Both the position numbers and the translations under genes were made by a program. A stretch of 64,000 nucleotides of DNA from Paludibacter sp. (GTDB lineage: Bacteria > Bacteroidota > Bacteroidia > Bacteroidales > Paludibacteraceae): NCBI GenBank assembly GCA_028710895.1, contig JAQTTH010000002.1:186001-250000 (forward strand). Direction: 5' to 3'. Under the pieces are notes generated by a model. That model was not told where the DNA came from, searched no databases, and worked only from the letters and a program-made list of their open reading frames with translations. Shown piece by piece: positions 36,782 through 45,453 of the stretch (within the stretch, counting starts at the first letter, position 1; every line of letters begins with the position of its first letter).

Positions 36782-37798
36782 TTATACCATTGCTCCGAAC
36801 AGAAAGTATATCAATGCTGCCAATGCTGCACTAACAGGAATTGTAAGAATCCAGGCAACCATTAAGCTGCGGGTTACTCCCCAGCGAACTGCTGAAAGTC
36901 GTTTTACGGCTCCAACACCTATGATAGAACCAGTGATTGTATGGGTTGTACTTACCGGAATTTTCAAGATTTCTGTAATATATAGCGTTATTGCTCCGGC
37001 TGTTTCAGCAGCTACACCTTCGAGTGGAGTTACTTTCGTGATTCTAGAACCCATGGTCTTGATAATTCTCCATCCGCCTGACATGGTACCAACCGAAATG
37101 GCTGCAAAACAGGCAAATGCAACCCAATCTGGGATGTTTTTGATATCATGAATTCCCATGTCAATTCCGTTTTTATGGTATGCGGCATATAGCGCAGCTG
37201 CAATGATACCCATAACTTTTTGAGAATCATTCAGACCATGACCAATACTAAATAAACCAGAGGAAACCAACTGTAACTTTTTAAACCATTGATTTGCCTT
37301 GTGTGGATTTACCTTTTTGAAAATGTATAGAATCATAATCGTAATAAGCGTCGAAATAAGCATCCCAATTAATGGGGCCAGTACAATAAAGGATGCAATT
37401 TTGACAATTACATCTGCTTTTATAGCTCCGAATCCGGAAGCAGCAATAGCAGCACCTGCAAAACCACCAATTAAGGTATGAGAAGAAGATGATGGTATAC
37501 CCAGCCACCAGGTTGCTAAATTCCACATTATAGCAGCAACAATTCCCGAAAATATAATTGGAAGAGTTATGTATTGCTCAAGTACAGCTTTCGAAACTGT
37601 ATTTGCAATACCAAATCCGCTAAAGTATTTTGCAATAAAAAAGGCTACAAAATTAAAAGCTGCTGCCCACAAAACAGCTTTGAAAGGTGTAAGAACTTTG
37701 GTGGAAACGATTGTGGCTATTGAATTGGCCGCATCGTGAAACCCATTGATAAAGTCAAATATCAATGCGAGGGCAATTACTGTTATTAATAGCGTCAT
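36782..37798 (-). CDS. PiT-family inorganic phosphate transporter
   Basis: A 338-residue membrane protein with about ten helices. The duplicated PiT signatures are present: FINGFHDAANSIATIVSTKVLTP at the N-terminus (GFHDAANSI) and GHGLNDSQKVMGI in the second half. It imports phosphate with H+ or Na+. It is 18 bases downstream of the DUF47 gene, the usual pairing for PiT transporters. Confidence 0.95.
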   Translation of the reverse strand: MTLLITVIALALIFDFINGFHDAANSIATIVSTKVLTPFKAVLWAAAFNFVAFFIAKYFSGFGIANTVSKAVLEQYITLPIIFSGIVAAIMWNLATWWLGIPSSSSHTLIGGFAGAAIAASGFGAIKADVIVKIASFIVLAPLIGMLISTLITIMILYIFKKVNPHKANQWFKKLQLVSSGLFSIGHGLNDSQKVMGIIAAALYAAYHKNGIDMGIHDIKNIPDWVAFACFAAISVGTMSGGWRIIKTMGSRITKVTPLEGVAAETAGAITLYITEILKIPVSTTHTITGSIIGVGAVKRLSAVRWGVTRSLMVAWILTIPVSAALAALIYFLFGAMV

Positions 37799-37816
37799 TT
37801 TTTTTGTTTGAAGTTA

Positions 37817-38464
37817 TTATGCATACTTAACAATAATCGTCTTGATAATTTTACCAACAATCTCGGCAGCATCTGTGGCTCTTTCAAGTTCGCTCATAAT
37901 TTCTTTAAGCTTGATAACTTCAATCGCATCTTTTTGATTTTCAAATAAATCAATTAAGAAGTTTTCATATACATCATCAGCTTTATTTTCGGTTACTTTA
38001 AGTTCCTGGCAGTATTCTTTGATTTTTTTAGAGTTCTTCTTCAAAACATCCAATTGGTCAACGGCTTTACCAATACTAATCGCGCCTTCTTTAATGAGTT
38101 TTGCAACTTCAATAGCACTTGCAGGTAATTGTTTTGGGTTATAAAGCACAATTCTTTTTGCACTGCTGTTGATGTAATCTGTTACATCATCAAGTTTGTC
38201 AGCCAAATGGTGAATGTCTTCACGATCAAAAGGGGTGATAAATGTAGAGTTCAATTCATTAAAAACGCGAGCAGAAAGGGCATCGCCCATTTTTTCCTGT
38301 TCTTTAATTTTTTTGTAGTATTCAATTGCTTTTTCGTGATCGTAGTCTTGAACACATTCGATAATTAAATCAGATGCAACCAATAATACATCAGCCATTT
38401 CTTTCAAGATTGGAAAGAATTTTGGTTCTTTGGGAGTGAATTTGCTGAAAAATGAATTGTTCAT
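37817..38464 (-). CDS. DUF47/PhoU-like protein
   Basis: A 215-residue all-helical protein of the DUF47 family (TIGR00153 type), distant from PhoU. Characteristic segments are FFPILKEMADVLLVASDL, DREDIHHLADKLDDVTDYI and ELERATDAAEIVGKIIKTI. These proteins accompany PiT transporters and are thought to control them. The acidic DDVTD segment may bind metal. First gene of the operon. Confidence 0.93.
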   Translation of the reverse strand: MNNSFFSKFTPKEPKFFPILKEMADVLLVASDLIIECVQDYDHEKAIEYYKKIKEQEKMGDALSARVFNELNSTFITPFDREDIHHLADKLDDVTDYINSSAKRIVLYNPKQLPASAIEVAKLIKEGAISIGKAVDQLDVLKKNSKKIKEYCQELKVTENKADDVYENFLIDLFENQKDAIEVIKLKEIMSELERATDAAEIVGKIIKTIIVKYA

Positions 38465-38916
38465 AACAGAGTGTTTTGAGTAAATTATGAATTTTTAGTT
38501 TGTTTCTTAGTTTTTTGCCTGATTGAATTACAGTGACTAAATTGTATAAATTCGTTTAAATTCAATTACGAGTGCAAATGTACAAAAACTGTAGTAATGA
38601 GTTAGCATTTTCATGTAAATTTAATACATTTGTAACATCGGACTAAATTCAAGATTATAAGGGGAATATGAATTCGTATTTGAATAAAAATTTATTGAGT
38701 ATACTTTTGTTTGAAGAAAGTGTCTGAATTTTGTCTAAATCATAAGTTTTAGTTCAACTTAAAGACAAACAACATATTGAATATGAGTTTGGACAGACTG
38801 GAAGTCTTACTCTTTTTTCTACTTTAACATGAAAAAAACGGAGAAATGCTTTTTTTGAATTGGAAAAAGTTATACTTTTGCAGAACTAATTAGTACTAAC
38901 AAAAAAAATAAAGAAA
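38465..38916. promoter_or_regulatory. Gene-poor region with three promoter-like boxes
   Basis: A 450-base AT-rich stretch. Minus-strand TACATTTG (plus 38575-38582) probably starts the DUF47-PiT operon. A plus-strand TACATTTG at 38625-38632 has no gene within 280 bases. Plus-strand TACTTTTG at 38873-38880 starts the ferredoxin gene. A 19-codon frame at 38668 shows no sign of being real. No RNA gene was recognised. Confidence 0.45.
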
Positions 38917-39084
38917 ATGGCTTACGTAATTTCAGAAGATTGTATTGCTTGCGGTTCATGTATCAGCGAATGTCCAGTTGAAGCAATTGCAGAAGGTGAT
39001 ATCTATGTGATTGACGCTGACGTATGTACAGACTGTGGCACTTGTGCTGATGTTTGTCCTTCAGAAGCAATTAGTCCGGTATAA
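38917..39084 (+). CDS. Two-cluster [4Fe-4S] ferredoxin
   Basis: A 55-residue protein with two CxxCxxCxxxCP-type motifs: CIACGSCISECP and CTDCGTCADVCP, each binding one [4Fe-4S] cluster. Size and pseudo-twofold sequence match clostridial-type bacterial ferredoxins that carry electrons for anaerobic enzymes such as pyruvate:ferredoxin oxidoreductase. It supports an anaerobic metabolism. It has its own -7 box 36 bases upstream and a strong terminator, so it is monocistronic. Confidence 0.97.
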   Translation: MAYVISEDCIACGSCISECPVEAIAEGDIYVIDADVCTDCGTCADVCPSEAISPV

Positions 39085-39103
39085 TCAGACAGATGCATAA
39101 AAT

Positions 39104-39141
39104 GTAAGACCTGCTTGCTTTTGCAAGCGGGTCTTTTTTTT
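39104..39141. terminator. Bidirectional terminator, ferredoxin and gldB
   Basis: AAGACC-T-GCTTGC (39106-39118) pairs with GCAAGC-G-GGTCTT (39123-39135), with one wobble, a TTTT loop and a run of eight T. Confidence 0.9.
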
Positions 39142-39149
39142 GTTCTGAA

Positions 39150-40163
39150 TTAAGGTCTGTAACCCGAATTTTCCAACATTTTCTGATAGTTATTGTCGCT
39201 CATTAAGTCGGTTAAGCTTACGTTCACGTTCTTCTCCATGTAGCTTTTCACAATCTGCCAACCCATGTAACTACCAAGTCTCCCCGGTGATTCCTGCGAA
39301 ACAGGTGCTGTAAAAGGTGCTTCATTCATGTACTTTCGAATAAGGATTAAATCTGTTGAGAAGAGATGTTTTTTATCGATTATACTAGCCCATATTTCTT
39401 TTTCGTATTTTTTACTCCACTTCCATTGCTCAGGTGTATAACCCATCAACACTTCCGGTTTTTCATCAGGCATAATGACCGAAAGCAGATACATTACTTT
39501 ACCTCTGAATAGCATATTGTCCAGTAAACGGTAATCCTGACCATCCATCACAAACATTCTAAACAAAGTAGTTGACACCAAATCAGTGGCTAAGCACTCC
39601 CGACGCATGTTGTAAATTAAATATTCATAGTTGAGATCTTTATACATGGGGAAGTCATTACCCAGATAAAAATCAGTCCCAATTCCAATGAATTTATCGT
39701 TCATCATTATCGCCCTGTTCAGTCCTGAAACATAGAAGTAGATTTCGGGTAATTTGACGTTGGGGAAATAATAATGCATGTACGTGTAGGCATTCGAAAC
39801 TTTTGTTTCAATATCAGAAATGTCATTAAAAGTTTCAAGCGTTTTTTTGTTTAGTTGAGCGAAGGTTTTGTCCGTTAGGTATTGATGAATCAAATTAGAT
39901 ACAGCTGTGGTATCTGTTGCAGCTGTATCAAGAATGTTTTCTGTAAAATCTTGTATGAATTCAGGATAATGCTTGTACAAACTTTCTACTCCTTTTTGTG
40001 TATTGGTAGTGTCAATAGACAGTAAATCTTTGTCGAAGCGATGAATTTTCACGTCTACCCTGTTCCTGGTCGTATCAATCTCAAAACGGCTACTTTTCTG
40101 ACATGAAGCAAGTATTAGGATTGCGAAACTTAAAAGAATAAATGTTGAATTACGTTTTTTCAT
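39150..40163 (-). CDS. gldB: Gliding motility/T9SS lipoprotein GldB
   Basis: A 337-residue lipoprotein. Start at 40163 (MKKRNSTFIL) yields a type II signal with LASC (Cys21); the longer frame to 40394 overlaps yidC and has no such signal. The family features are VKIHRFDKDLLSID near the N-terminus, the YYFPNVKLPEIYFYVSGLNRAI segment, FIGIGTDFYLG, and SPGRLGSYMGWQIVKSYM near the C-terminus. GldB is required for gliding and linked to T9SS in Flavobacterium. It follows yidC by 85 bases and likely shares its transcript. Confidence 0.92.
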   Translation of the reverse strand: MKKRNSTFILLSFAILILASCQKSSRFEIDTTRNRVDVKIHRFDKDLLSIDTTNTQKGVESLYKHYPEFIQDFTENILDTAATDTTAVSNLIHQYLTDKTFAQLNKKTLETFNDISDIETKVSNAYTYMHYYFPNVKLPEIYFYVSGLNRAIMMNDKFIGIGTDFYLGNDFPMYKDLNYEYLIYNMRRECLATDLVSTTLFRMFVMDGQDYRLLDNMLFRGKVMYLLSVIMPDEKPEVLMGYTPEQWKWSKKYEKEIWASIIDKKHLFSTDLILIRKYMNEAPFTAPVSQESPGRLGSYMGWQIVKSYMEKNVNVSLTDLMSDNNYQKMLENSGYRP

Positions 40164-40248
40164 TTTATAGCTGATATTGTACATATCTGAAAAAAGCGCA
40201 AAGGCAAAGTGAATTTGCATATTGCGCTTTTTAAATATTTGAAATAAA

Positions 40249-42135
40249 TTATTTGCGTTTTTGTGCTTGTTGTTGCTCGCGTTGCATTTTTTCAAGACGT
40301 TCCATAAATCCCGATTTTTTTGGAGGATTTTTGCTGTTGCTGTTACGTTTTGCGTGAAGTTGAGCCAAAATTTTCTTTTCGTCAACTGTAGCACGAATAA
40401 TGTATGTTTGCAAGATTGAGATCAAAGTAGCAATAAAGTAGTAGTAGCTCAAACCTGAAGCATAATTGTTGAACATGAATAAGAACATCAACGGCATAAG
40501 ATACATCATCCATTTCATCATGGCACCACCCGGTTGATCTGTGGTAGCCGTGTTGGCCATATTCAATTTGGTGTAAACAATGTTAGTCACTGTCATCAAC
40601 AGACAGAATAAACTAACGTGATCGCCAAAACCAAATGGAATTGTAAATGGTAGATGCATGATTGAATCGTAGGTCGAAAGGTCAGTAGCCCACAAGAAGC
40701 TTTGCTGACGAAGCTCAATGGCTGCCGGGAAGAAGCTGAACATGGCGAACAGTAATGGCATTTGTAAGAGTGAAGGAACACAGCCGCTTAGCGGACTTAC
40801 TCCCACTTTGCTGTATAAATCCATCGTTGCTTTTTGACGTTCTGCTGCTTTTTCTGCAGGAATTTTTGCATGAATTTCGTCAATCTCAGGTTTCAATACA
40901 CGCATTTTGGCACTTGAAACATAAGACTTGTAAGTCAATGGGAAAAGAACAACTTTGATAACCAGTGTCAACAACAAAATGATAAGTCCGAAGTTGCTGA
41001 TAAACTGACTGAATAAGTTGAACATTGGGATAATGGCAAACTGATTTATCCAACCAAAAATACCCCAGCCCAGTGGAATTATTTTGTTCAGTTTCAGTTC
41101 TGAATCACCGCTTACACCTTTGTCGTAAGCTGCAAGAACTTTAAACTGATTTGGTCCAAAGTACATGCGGAAAGTAGTTGGTTTTTTTCCTGTTGGGTCA
41201 AATCCAACTACCAGGTCGGCAGCATATGATTTTAAGTAATTAGTTTCTTCTTTTTCTAAGGTGCTTTTTAATTTAGCTGATGAAAAATCTTCATTGGCAA
41301 TTAAAATGCTGCTAAAGAACTGATCTTTAAAGGCAACCCATTTTACTTTGTTCGGAAGATCTTTTTGATCATCTTTGCTTTCGCTCATCTTTTCAACATC
41401 ATCGGCTACATATTTGTATTCGATGGACGAGTAACGATCTTCGAACTTACGGCCTTTCTCCTGTTGACGGATTTTTGAAGTCCACTGCATATCAAGCGAA
41501 TTGATTCCGGCAGGCATAACAGTAGTCATGTTATTGGCTTTTATTCCAAAGCTAACCATATAATTGTTTGCCGGCAAAGTGTAGGCAAAATCAATGTAAC
41601 TATCTCCGGTAGTTTTTAATCGGAGAATAAGTGTTTGATTGCCCTGAGCATCTTTTATGACAGACGAAACAGGTTCGAAATACAAACTGGAACTGTTGAT
41701 TACACGATTATTATTTGTAACAAAAGTAAAGCCCATTGAACTTTCTTTTTCATCGAAAAGAACCAATGGCAATGAGTCGTGTGTGCGATATTTTTTGAGT
41801 TGTACCGAAGAAACTCTACCACCTTTGTTGCTTAAAGTGAGCTTGATAAGCTCATTTTCGAGTGTGTAGAATTTTTCCTGACCTTTAGCTGACGGGCTGA
41901 AGCCACCAAATGCATCTGCTAGCTTAGTTGTGTCGGTTACGGCAGTTGAATCGGCAGTTTTTGTGCTGGTTGATCCCGCTACGGGAGTGGCCTGTGCTTT
42001 GTTTTGTTCTACTAGAGCGATTGAATCATTGTAATGCTTAAGTGCGATTTCTTTTTCGCTTGGCTTATTCAGTTGCGAAAATCCCAAAACAATGAGTGCG
42101 ATAAGCACAAATCCCAGAATCGTATTTTTATCCAT
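40249..42135 (-). CDS. yidC: Membrane protein insertase YidC
   Basis: A 628-residue Oxa1/YidC-family insertase. N-terminal membrane anchor (about 5-20), a long periplasmic beta domain (60-350), then the conserved helical core with FPLTYKSYVSSAKMRVLKPEI, GVSPLSGCVPSLLQMPLLFAMF and SYYYFIATLISILQTYIIR. The C-terminal tail is Lys/Arg/Gln-rich and probably contacts ribosomes. It lies 74 bases downstream of pyrG on the same strand, a common arrangement in Bacteroidota. Confidence 0.96.
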   Translation of the reverse strand: MDKNTILGFVLIALIVLGFSQLNKPSEKEIALKHYNDSIALVEQNKAQATPVAGSTSTKTADSTAVTDTTKLADAFGGFSPSAKGQEKFYTLENELIKLTLSNKGGRVSSVQLKKYRTHDSLPLVLFDEKESSMGFTFVTNNNRVINSSSLYFEPVSSVIKDAQGNQTLILRLKTTGDSYIDFAYTLPANNYMVSFGIKANNMTTVMPAGINSLDMQWTSKIRQQEKGRKFEDRYSSIEYKYVADDVEKMSESKDDQKDLPNKVKWVAFKDQFFSSILIANEDFSSAKLKSTLEKEETNYLKSYAADLVVGFDPTGKKPTTFRMYFGPNQFKVLAAYDKGVSGDSELKLNKIIPLGWGIFGWINQFAIIPMFNLFSQFISNFGLIILLLTLVIKVVLFPLTYKSYVSSAKMRVLKPEIDEIHAKIPAEKAAERQKATMDLYSKVGVSPLSGCVPSLLQMPLLFAMFSFFPAAIELRQQSFLWATDLSTYDSIMHLPFTIPFGFGDHVSLFCLLMTVTNIVYTKLNMANTATTDQPGGAMMKWMMYLMPLMFLFMFNNYASGLSYYYFIATLISILQTYIIRATVDEKKILAQLHAKRNSNSKNPPKKSGFMERLEKMQREQQQAQKRK

Positions 42136-42209
42136 ATTTAGTTGTTTCGGCCTTCAATACTTTTAGTTGGTAAGGCTTTTATAGTGTAATAACTAATTTT
42201 TTATTCGTT

Positions 42210-43817
42210 TTATTTCTCAATTGCGGCTTTCACAAAGCTTATAAACAGTGGATGTGGGTTTACAACCGTACTGCTGTATTCAGGGTGAAATTGAACACCA
42301 ATATACCATTTGTGCGAAGTGAGTTCAATGATTTCGACTAAATCTGACTCAACGTTCAATCCGCTGCAAAGCATTCCTGCTTTTTCAAAATCCTGTTTGT
42401 AAGCATTGTTGAATTCGTACCGATGACGATGACGTTCGCTTATGTTTTCTTTTTTATAAATGTCAAATGCTTTAGAACCCTTTTTCAATTTGCATTTGTA
42501 AGCTCCTAATCGCATGCTTCCACCTAAATCCAAAATGTCCTTTTGTTCATCCATAATATCAACAATATTGTGTGTTGTACTTGGATCAATTTCGGTACTG
42601 TTGGCGTCAGTGTAATTCAATACATTACGGGCAAATTCTATCGACATAGTTTGCATTCCCATACAAATTCCCAAACAAGGAATATTGTTTTCGCGGGCAT
42701 ATTTCAATGCAACAAACTTTCCATCCATTCCGCGTTGTCCGAAACCCGGAGCAACAACAATGCCATTTACTTTTTGGAGCTTTTTCTCTACATTTTCTTC
42801 TGACAATTTGTCCGATAGAATAAGTTCGAGTTTTAGCTTCTTGTTGTTGTAAGCACTTGCATGAAGTAATGATTCGATGATAGATTTGTAAGCATCAGGT
42901 AGTTGGACGTATTTTCCAATGATGGCAATATGAACTTCTTCTTTGGCATTTTCCAGTTTTTCAACAAAAGCTGTCCATTTTTCCATGTCAGCTTTTGGAG
43001 TTTTTTCCAGATCAAACCCCATTTTTGTCAGTACCACTTCATCCAGTTTTTCATCCTGCATGTTTAATGGCACACGATAAATAGTTGGTACATCAATAGA
43101 TTGCATTACAGCTGATTGTTCTACGTTACAGAACAATGCCACTTTTTTGCGAATATCGGCAGAAATATTATGCTCTGTACGCAATACCAAAATGTCGGCT
43201 TGTACGCCTTGTTCCTGCAATGCTTTTACCGAGTGCTGTGTTGGTTTTGTTTTAAGTTCTTTGGCGGCTGCCAGGTAGGGTACGTAGGTGAGGTGTACAA
43301 TCAGACACTTGTTTCCAAGTTCCCATTTCAATTGACGCACACTTTCAATATATGGAAGTGATTCAATATCACCAACTGTTCCACCAATTTCAGTAATTAC
43401 AAAGTCGAAATCGCCTTTGCTACCCAACTGTTTGATGTTTCGTTTGATTTCGTCGGTAATGTGAGGGATGATCTGCACAGTTTTCCCCAAAAAATCGCCG
43501 CGGCGTTCCTTGTTGATAACATTTTGGTAGATACGTCCGGTGGTAACATTATTTGCTTTGTGGGTTTCAACTCCCAAAAAGCGTTCGTAGTGACCGAGGT
43601 CAAGGTCGGCTTCATGTCCATCCACGGTAACATAACATTCACCGTGTTCATACGGGTTGAGCGTTCCCGGGTCAACATTGATGTAAGGATCTAATTTTTG
43701 GTTAGTAACCTTGAAACCACGGGCTTGCAATAGTTTGCCTAGCGAAGCCGCTATAATTCCTTTACCCAACGAAGATGTAACGCCACCGGTTACGAAAATG
43801 TACTTTGTATCTTTCAC
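42210..43817 (-). CDS. pyrG: CTP synthase
   Basis: A 535-residue enzyme converting UTP to CTP with glutamine. The synthetase domain starts YIFVTGGVTSSLGKGI (P-loop) and includes the DPYINVDPGTLNPYEHGE segment. The glutaminase domain has the nucleophile Cys in CLGICMGMQ and the His-Glu pair in VQFHPEYSS. Length is standard. First gene of the pyrG-yidC-gldB run. Confidence 0.98.
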   Translation of the reverse strand: MKDTKYIFVTGGVTSSLGKGIIAASLGKLLQARGFKVTNQKLDPYINVDPGTLNPYEHGECYVTVDGHEADLDLGHYERFLGVETHKANNVTTGRIYQNVINKERRGDFLGKTVQIIPHITDEIKRNIKQLGSKGDFDFVITEIGGTVGDIESLPYIESVRQLKWELGNKCLIVHLTYVPYLAAAKELKTKPTQHSVKALQEQGVQADILVLRTEHNISADIRKKVALFCNVEQSAVMQSIDVPTIYRVPLNMQDEKLDEVVLTKMGFDLEKTPKADMEKWTAFVEKLENAKEEVHIAIIGKYVQLPDAYKSIIESLLHASAYNNKKLKLELILSDKLSEENVEKKLQKVNGIVVAPGFGQRGMDGKFVALKYARENNIPCLGICMGMQTMSIEFARNVLNYTDANSTEIDPSTTHNIVDIMDEQKDILDLGGSMRLGAYKCKLKKGSKAFDIYKKENISERHRHRYEFNNAYKQDFEKAGMLCSGLNVESDLVEIIELTSHKWYIGVQFHPEYSSTVVNPHPLFISFVKAAIEK

Positions 43818-44084
43818 CTTATTTTTTCCTTAAAATTACTTGCTTTTGTTTCGCATTTTTAAGTCCGCAAAGTTCGGAAAAAAAACTGAATAACGAAAGT
43901 GCTTCTAACAAATTAATAAATTTATATAACTTGTTCCAAATGAGGAAGAAACTGAAATCAAAAATAATTGAAAGTTTTGACTGAATTAGTTGCTTTTTAG
44001 TTATCTAATTCAAAAAAATGATATTCTTCTTGCACAAATAAAATAAATTTATCATCTTTGCACCCGAAAATAAATCAAAAAGAA
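43818..44084 (+). promoter_or_regulatory. trp operon promoter region
   Basis: TTG at 44030-44032, a 20-base spacer and CATCTTTG at 44053-44060 give a near-consensus promoter, placing transcription start near 44067, just before the leader peptide. Upstream is an 8-base inverted repeat, TGAATTAG (43982-43989) and CTAATTCA (44005-44012), that could be an operator. No gene lies in this stretch. Confidence 0.65.
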
Positions 44085-44141
44085 ATGAACACGGTTTTGA
44101 CAGTAAATAAATTTTGGTGGTGGCACTTGCAGATTAGCTAA
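44085..44141 (+). CDS. trp leader peptide with three consecutive Trp codons
   Basis: An 18-codon frame, MNTVLTVNKFWWWHLQIS, with TGG-TGG-TGG at 44115-44123 and TAA at 44139-44141. Three adjacent Trp codons in an 18-residue peptide directly before a terminator and trpB are the hallmark of ribosome-mediated attenuation. The peptide itself needs no function; its translation speed senses charged tRNA-Trp. Confidence 0.93.
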   Translation: MNTVLTVNKFWWWHLQIS

Positions 44142-44228
44142 TCGTGAGATGTAACACCTGTGTATATTGTCAAATTAAAAAGATATTACAAAAAGGCTTG
44201 TCGGACTCACGATAAGCCTTTTTTATTT
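44137..44228 (+). promoter_or_regulatory. trp attenuator: antiterminator arm and terminator
   Basis: Terminator: 44190-44203 pairs with 44210-44223 (14 pairs, one wobble, loop of six), followed by T residues. Antiterminator: GCTAATCGTGAG (44137-44148), which overlaps the leader stop codon, is complementary at 11 of 12 positions to CTCACGATAAGC (44206-44217), the distal half of the terminator. A ribosome stalled on the Trp codons leaves 44137-44148 free to block the terminator; a ribosome reaching the stop codon covers it and lets the terminator form. Confidence 0.88.
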
Positions 44229-44262
44229 ACAATTTATTCATTTACAATTTACCATTTTAAAG

Positions 44263-45447
44263 ATGGATTACTCAATTGACAACAATGGCTACTATGGCAA
44301 CTTTGGCGGAGCCTATATTCCTGAAATTCTGCATGGAACAGTAGAACGACTAAAGGAAGCTTTTTATGCTATTAAAGACGATGCTTCGTTCAAAGCTGAA
44401 TATTACGACTTACTGAAAAACTACGTGGGACGTCCGTCGCCACTGTATTTTGCAAAGCGTTTATCGGCTGAATACGGCACAAATGTCTATCTGAAACGCG
44501 AAGATTTGAACCATACCGGCGCACACAAAATCAACAATGCATTGGGGCAAATTCTGTTGGCTAAACGCATGGGCAAAACCCGCATTATTGCCGAAACAGG
44601 TGCCGGACAACACGGTGTGGCTACAGCTACTGCTTGTGCATTGATGGGTTTGGAATGCATTGTGTTTATGGGCAAAACGGATGTGGAACGTCAGTTTTTG
44701 AACGTACAAAAGATGCGCATGTTGGGTGCAACGGTTGAACCAGTAACCAGTGGAAACTGGACGCTGAAAGATGCTACCAACGAAGCAATTCGTTATTGGT
44801 GTTCAAATCCCGATTCGTTTTATATAATTGGTTCTACGGTTGGTCCTCATCCTTATCCCGATATGGTTGGATTCTTTCAATCAGTTATCAGCGAAGAAAT
44901 AAAATGGCAATTGCAGGAGCAGATTGGTCGCGATTATCCTGATTACTTAATGGCTTGTGTTGGGGGTGGAAGTAACGCCATGGGAACCTACTATCATTAC
45001 ATTAATGATGAACGTGTGAAAATTATCTCAGCCGAGGCAGGTGGGCTGGGTGTTGAAACCGGTGAAACGGCTGCAACGATAAGCATTGGAACGGTTGGGA
45101 TTATTCATGGATTCCGCACATTGCTGATGCAGGACGAAGATGGTCAGATTACAGAGCCTTACTCTATTTCTGCCGGACTTGATTATCCGGGAATTGGACC
45201 TGCCCATGCGTACTTTGCGGAGATTGGTCGCACCAAGGTACACGCCATTAATGATGATGAAGCATTGGAAGCCGCCTTTGAGTTGACCCGATTGGAAGGA
45301 ATTATTCCTGCGATTGAATCGGCACACGCATTGGCATTGCTCAAAAAAGAAAAAGCTACTTTTAAACCCGACGATATTGTGGTTCTTACAGTTTCAGGTC
45401 GTGGTGATAAAGATATGGATACTTATGTTAAGCATTTTGCAAAATAA
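44263..45447 (+). CDS. trpB: Tryptophan synthase beta subunit
   Basis: A 394-residue PLP enzyme condensing indole with serine. The PLP lysine is Lys89 in HTGAHKINNALGQ, with the glycine-rich phosphate loop CVGGGSNAMG near 233 and the GAGQHGVATATA segment. First gene of trpBEGDCFA, 35 bases after the attenuator. Length is standard for the TrpB1 type that pairs with TrpA. Confidence 0.98.
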   Translation: MDYSIDNNGYYGNFGGAYIPEILHGTVERLKEAFYAIKDDASFKAEYYDLLKNYVGRPSPLYFAKRLSAEYGTNVYLKREDLNHTGAHKINNALGQILLAKRMGKTRIIAETGAGQHGVATATACALMGLECIVFMGKTDVERQFLNVQKMRMLGATVEPVTSGNWTLKDATNEAIRYWCSNPDSFYIIGSTVGPHPYPDMVGFFQSVISEEIKWQLQEQIGRDYPDYLMACVGGGSNAMGTYYHYINDERVKIISAEAGGLGVETGETAATISIGTVGIIHGFRTLLMQDEDGQITEPYSISAGLDYPGIGPAHAYFAEIGRTKVHAINDDEALEAAFELTRLEGIIPAIESAHALALLKKEKATFKPDDIVVLTVSGRGDKDMDTYVKHFAK

Positions 45448-45453
45448 AGAATT

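Noticed and set aside
38668-38727. 19-codon frame MNSYLNKNLLSILLFEESV
   Set aside because: No ribosome-binding signal, conservation hint or operon context.
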